Of a stretch of 9,216 nucleotides of DNA, positions 7,000 through 9,216 are shown in pieces; position 1 is the stretch's first letter; every line of letters starts with the position of its first letter. The notes beneath the pieces are model-generated. The model saw nothing but the letters and a program-made list of their open reading frames with translations. It was not told the DNA's origin and made no database searches. This DNA is from Opitutia bacterium. Its GTDB lineage: Bacteria; Verrucomicrobiota; Verrucomicrobiae; Opitutales; UBA953. Position numbers and translations under genes: made by a program. The stretch lies in the NCBI GenBank assembly GCA_947488485.1, contig CANKZO010000080.1:1-9216 (forward strand), read 5' to 3'.

Positions 7000-8094
7000 T
7001 CAGAGGCGGGCGAGGATGGCCGCGCCCATGGCCTTGGTGCCCACGGCCTTGCCGCCGGCAGCGATGTCCGCGGTGCGGATGCCTTCGGCGATGGTCTTCT
7101 CGACCGCGAGTTCGATGGCCTTGGCTTCGGCTTCAAGGCCGAAGGAATGGCGGAGCATCAAGGCGACGGAAAGGATCTGGGCGCAAGGGTTGGCCTTGTC
7201 CTGGCCGGCGATGTCGGGGGCGGTGCCTCCGGAAGGCTCGTAGAGGCCGTAGCCGTAGCCGTGCTGATTGCGGTTCGCGCCGAGGGAGGCGGAAGCCATC
7301 ATGCCGAGCGAGCCGCAGACGACAGCCATCTCGTCGGAGAGGATGTCGCCGAACATGTTCTCGGTCAGGAGGACGTCGAACTGCGAGGGCTTGAGGACAA
7401 GCTGCATCGCGGCGTTGTCGATGTACATCACGGTAAGGGTGATGTCCGGAGCGGTGGCCTTGAGGCGATCGGCGACGACCTTGCGCCAGAGGACGGAGGT
7501 CTGGAGGACGTTGGCCTTGTCGACGAGCGTGATGTGCTTACGACGGGCGCGCGCGGTGGCGATGGCGACGTCGGTGATGCGTTCGATCTCCGACTTGCGG
7601 TAGACCATGGTGTCGATGGCTTCGATGTCGCCGTCGGCGAGGGTCGTGGTGGACTTCGGTCCGAAGTAGAGGCCGCCGGTGAGCTCGCGGATGCAGACCA
7701 TGTCGACGCCGTTCGGGATGCGGTCCGGGCGGATCGGCGAAGTGTCGATGAGGTTCTTCAGCAGCAGGCCGGGGCGGACGTTGGCGTAGAGCGTGAAATG
7801 TTTGCGGAGGGGCAGGAGGGAGGCGCGCTCAGGCTGTTCGGCCGGAGGGAGCTTCTCCCACTTCGGGCCGCCGACGGAACCGAAGAGGATGGCGTCCGCG
7901 GCGCGGCAGGCCTCGAGGGTCGAGTCCGGCAGAGCCTTACCATGGTTGTCGATGCCAGCACCGCCCACGTCGTGGGTGGAGTGCTCGAGGGTGTGGCCTG
8001 ACTTCTTCAGGACGGCCTCGAGGACGGGCAGGGCGGCGACCATGACTTCAGGGCCGATGTAATCGCCAGGCAGGACAGCAATCTTCAGGTGCAT
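7000..8094 (-). CDS. leuB: 3-isopropylmalate dehydrogenase
   Basis: This 364-residue enzyme catalyses the NAD-dependent oxidation and decarboxylation of 3-isopropylmalate in leucine biosynthesis. Family blocks are ILFGSVGGPKW (69-79), LLPLRKHFTLYANVRP (93-108), RELTGGLYFG (136-145, catalytic Tyr143), VDKANVLQTS (191-200, catalytic Lys193), NMFGDILSDE (246-255, metal-binding Asp250 and Asp254) and the NAD-binding region GYGLYEPSGGTAPDIAGQDKANP (281-303). Length is typical. One oddity is GDYIGPE at the N-terminus, where most bacterial enzymes have GDGIGPE. ATG 8094 is chosen because the family starts with this IAVLPGD strand; an in-frame TTG at 8190 would add an unlikely leader. The start is preceded by a pyrimidine tract (CTCACCTCCCTCTCCT). 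No leuA, leuC or leuD is present in the window. Confidence 0.96.
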   Translation of the reverse strand: MHLKIAVLPGDYIGPEVMVAALPVLEAVLKKSGHTLEHSTHDVGGAGIDNHGKALPDSTLEACRAADAILFGSVGGPKWEKLPPAEQPERASLLPLRKHFTLYANVRPGLLLKNLIDTSPIRPDRIPNGVDMVCIRELTGGLYFGPKSTTTLADGDIEAIDTMVYRKSEIERITDVAIATARARRKHITLVDKANVLQTSVLWRKVVADRLKATAPDITLTVMYIDNAAMQLVLKPSQFDVLLTENMFGDILSDEMAVVCGSLGMMASASLGANRNQHGYGYGLYEPSGGTAPDIAGQDKANPCAQILSVALMLRHSFGLEAEAKAIELAVEKTIAEGIRTADIAAGGKAVGTKAMGAAILARL

Positions 8095-8234
8095 AGGAGA
8101 GGGAGGTGAGTAAAGATGAACGGCGGCGAGGAGGGCAAGGAGAAGCGAGGATAACGGATGCCGAATTTCATACCTCCGGGTGGTTGCCAACGACTGAAGC
8201 AGGGCTCTAATCTGGCCGTCTTACTTGTCCCCAC
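8095..8234. promoter_or_regulatory. Divergent promoter region between leuB and uxaE
   Basis: The 140-bp spacer separates two divergently transcribed genes and must hold both promoters. For the plus-strand gene, a candidate is TTGCCA (8184-8189), an 18-bp spacer and TAATCT (8208-8213), about 21 nt before the ATG; the -10 match is weak. No convincing promoter is seen for leuB. Both start codons are preceded by pyrimidine-rich sequence on their own coding strands. No clear operator was identified. Confidence 0.35.
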
Positions 8235-9216
8235 ATGTCCTCCCAACCTCTCGTCATCGGTAAATTCTCCCTCGGTATGGGCGACCGCTTCGCCCACGAA
8301 GCCGAAGCTCAGCTCGCCGCCTGTATCGCCGCCAAGAAGCTCGGCGTCGAGATCGTCCCGGTCTGGAACAAGTCCAACCGTGAACACAACATCATCGGCT
8401 CCGAGCCGACCAGCACCCGCGCCGCGGCCGACGCCGCCGTGAAGACCCTCGGCTGGACCGCCCCCTACTTCCTCGACGCCGACCACATCGGCCTGAAGAC
8501 CGTCGAGCGCTTCGTCGGCGTCTCCGACTTCTTCACCATCGATGTCGCTGACTTCATCGCCCAGCCAGCCGACCCCGCCGCGGTCAAGGCCTTCGTCGAT
8601 CGCCATCCTGAGCTCGTCGGCACGATCACCCTCGCCGGTATCGACCGCCCTTTCACGACCACGCGCGCCGATGTCGAACGCACGGCCGCCAAGTTCCTCC
8701 TGGCCGTCCAGGAAGCCGGCAAGGTCTACCGCCACATCGTCTCCGTGAAGGGCGTTGGCCGCTTCGTCCCTGAGATTTCGATGGACGAGACCGATAGCCC
8801 GCAGACCCCGCCCGAGCTCCTCATCATCCTCGCGGCCATTGCCGATGAAGGCGTGCCGATTCAGACCATCGCCCCGAAGTTCACTGGTCGTTTTAACAAG
8901 GGCGTCGACTACGTCGGCGACCTCGCCCAGTTCGAACGCGAGTTCAACGATGACCTCTGCGTCATCGCCCACGCGGTGAAGCAGTACGGCCTACCGGCCA
9001 ACCTGAAGCTCTCGGTGCACAGTGGTAGCGACAAGTTCTCCATCTACCCGGCCATCCGCCGCGCCCTCGCCAAGCATGGCGCCGGCGTGCACGTGAAGAC
9101 CGCGGGCACGACCTGGCTCGAAGAAGTCATCGGCCTCGCCGAAGCCGGTGGCGCCGGTCTCGCCCTTGCCAAGGAGATCTACGCCGAAGCCCTGTCGCAC
9201 ATGGACGAGCTCTGCC
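8235..9216 (+). CDS. uxaE: Tagaturonate epimerase (C-terminus missing)
   Basis: The frame opens at ATG 8235 and runs 327 residues to the right edge without a stop, so the C-terminal part is missing. The sequence matches the UxaE tagaturonate/fructuronate epimerase family, which interconverts D-tagaturonate and D-fructuronate in galacturonate breakdown in the cytoplasm. Family-like blocks are KFSLGMGDRFAHEAEAQL (10-27), VPVWNKSNREHNIIGSEPTSTR (41-62), FLDADHIGLKTVERF (79-93), SDFFTIDVADFI (97-108), APKFTGRFNKGVDYVGD (213-229) and SVHSGSDKFSIYP (260-272). His84, His262 and the neighbouring acidic residues are plausible metal ligands. The N-terminus is complete, and the leader is pyrimidine-rich with no Shine-Dalgarno sequence. 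The gene suggests pectin or uronate use by the host. Confidence 0.85.
   Translation, partial: MSSQPLVIGKFSLGMGDRFAHEAEAQLAACIAAKKLGVEIVPVWNKSNREHNIIGSEPTSTRAAADAAVKTLGWTAPYFLDADHIGLKTVERFVGVSDFFTIDVADFIAQPADPAAVKAFVDRHPELVGTITLAGIDRPFTTTRADVERTAAKFLLAVQEAGKVYRHIVSVKGVGRFVPEISMDETDSPQTPPELLIILAAIADEGVPIQTIAPKFTGRFNKGVDYVGDLAQFEREFNDDLCVIAHAVKQYGLPANLKLSVHSGSDKFSIYPAIRRALAKHGAGVHVKTAGTTWLEEVIGLAEAGGAGLALAKEIYAEALSHMDELC

Noticed and set aside
8085..8171. 28-codon minus-strand frame overlapping the leuB start, with GGAGG close upstream; possible leucine leader peptide
   Set aside because: It has four scattered Leu codons only, the GGAGG is 1 nt from the ATG, and there is no attenuator hairpin.
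8095..8190. In-frame N-terminal extension of leuB from TTG 8190 that looks like a hydrophobic leader
   Set aside because: LeuB is cytoplasmic, the family begins at ATG 8094, and the hydrophobic stretch is a by-product of the pyrimidine-rich leader.
8085..8972. 295-codon minus-strand open frame opposite uxaE
   Set aside because: It is the antisense shadow of a clear UxaE reading frame; the protein is low-complexity, rich in Asp, Glu and Gly, with no motif.

Overview
The window is a GC-rich bacterial chromosome segment with seven complete protein genes, all on the minus strand, plus one gene truncated at each edge. The gene set, the lack of Shine-Dalgarno sequences and the presence of a UxaE-type epimerase suggest Verrucomicrobiota (perhaps Opitutae-like). 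This is an inference from content: no rRNA or phylogenetic marker is present.

Layout from left to right. (1) 1-931, minus: an exported PQQ-dependent sugar dehydrogenase-like beta-propeller, cut by the left edge. (2) 932-1131: a spacer holding a strong intrinsic terminator nested inside a long inverted repeat made of degenerate hexamers. (3) 1132-5739, minus: a compact iron-sulfur assembly operon, transcribed leftwards as Fur-family regulator, sufC, sufB, sufD, sufT. The genes overlap or sit 2-18 nt apart. No cysteine desulfurase (sufS) or sulfur shuttle (sufE/sufU) is inside, so sulfur must be supplied from another locus. Two Fur-family-type 15-bp boxes sit at the start of the regulator gene, so the operon is probably autoregulated. 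(4) 5740-5899: those boxes plus a second hexamer-armed inverted repeat. (5) 5900-6562, minus: a stand-alone LON substrate-binding-domain protein. (6) 6563-6703: a half-copy of the hexamer repeat and a heptanucleotide tandem repeat. (7) 6704-8094, minus: leuB followed, 2 nt after its stop, by a small Cdd1-like helix-hairpin-helix protein. (8) 8095-8234: a divergent promoter region. (9) 8235-9216, plus: tagaturonate epimerase (uxaE), cut by the right edge.

The genes join iron-sulfur cluster biogenesis, leucine biosynthesis and sugar or uronate use; only the SUF block is a clear functional unit. The most interesting signals are non-coding: the hexamer-armed inverted repeats placed directly after stop codons, the paired operators at the head of the SUF operon, and pyrimidine-rich leaders in place of Shine-Dalgarno sequences. 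I see no mobile element, CRISPR array, tRNA or rRNA, and nothing I would confidently call an undescribed system.
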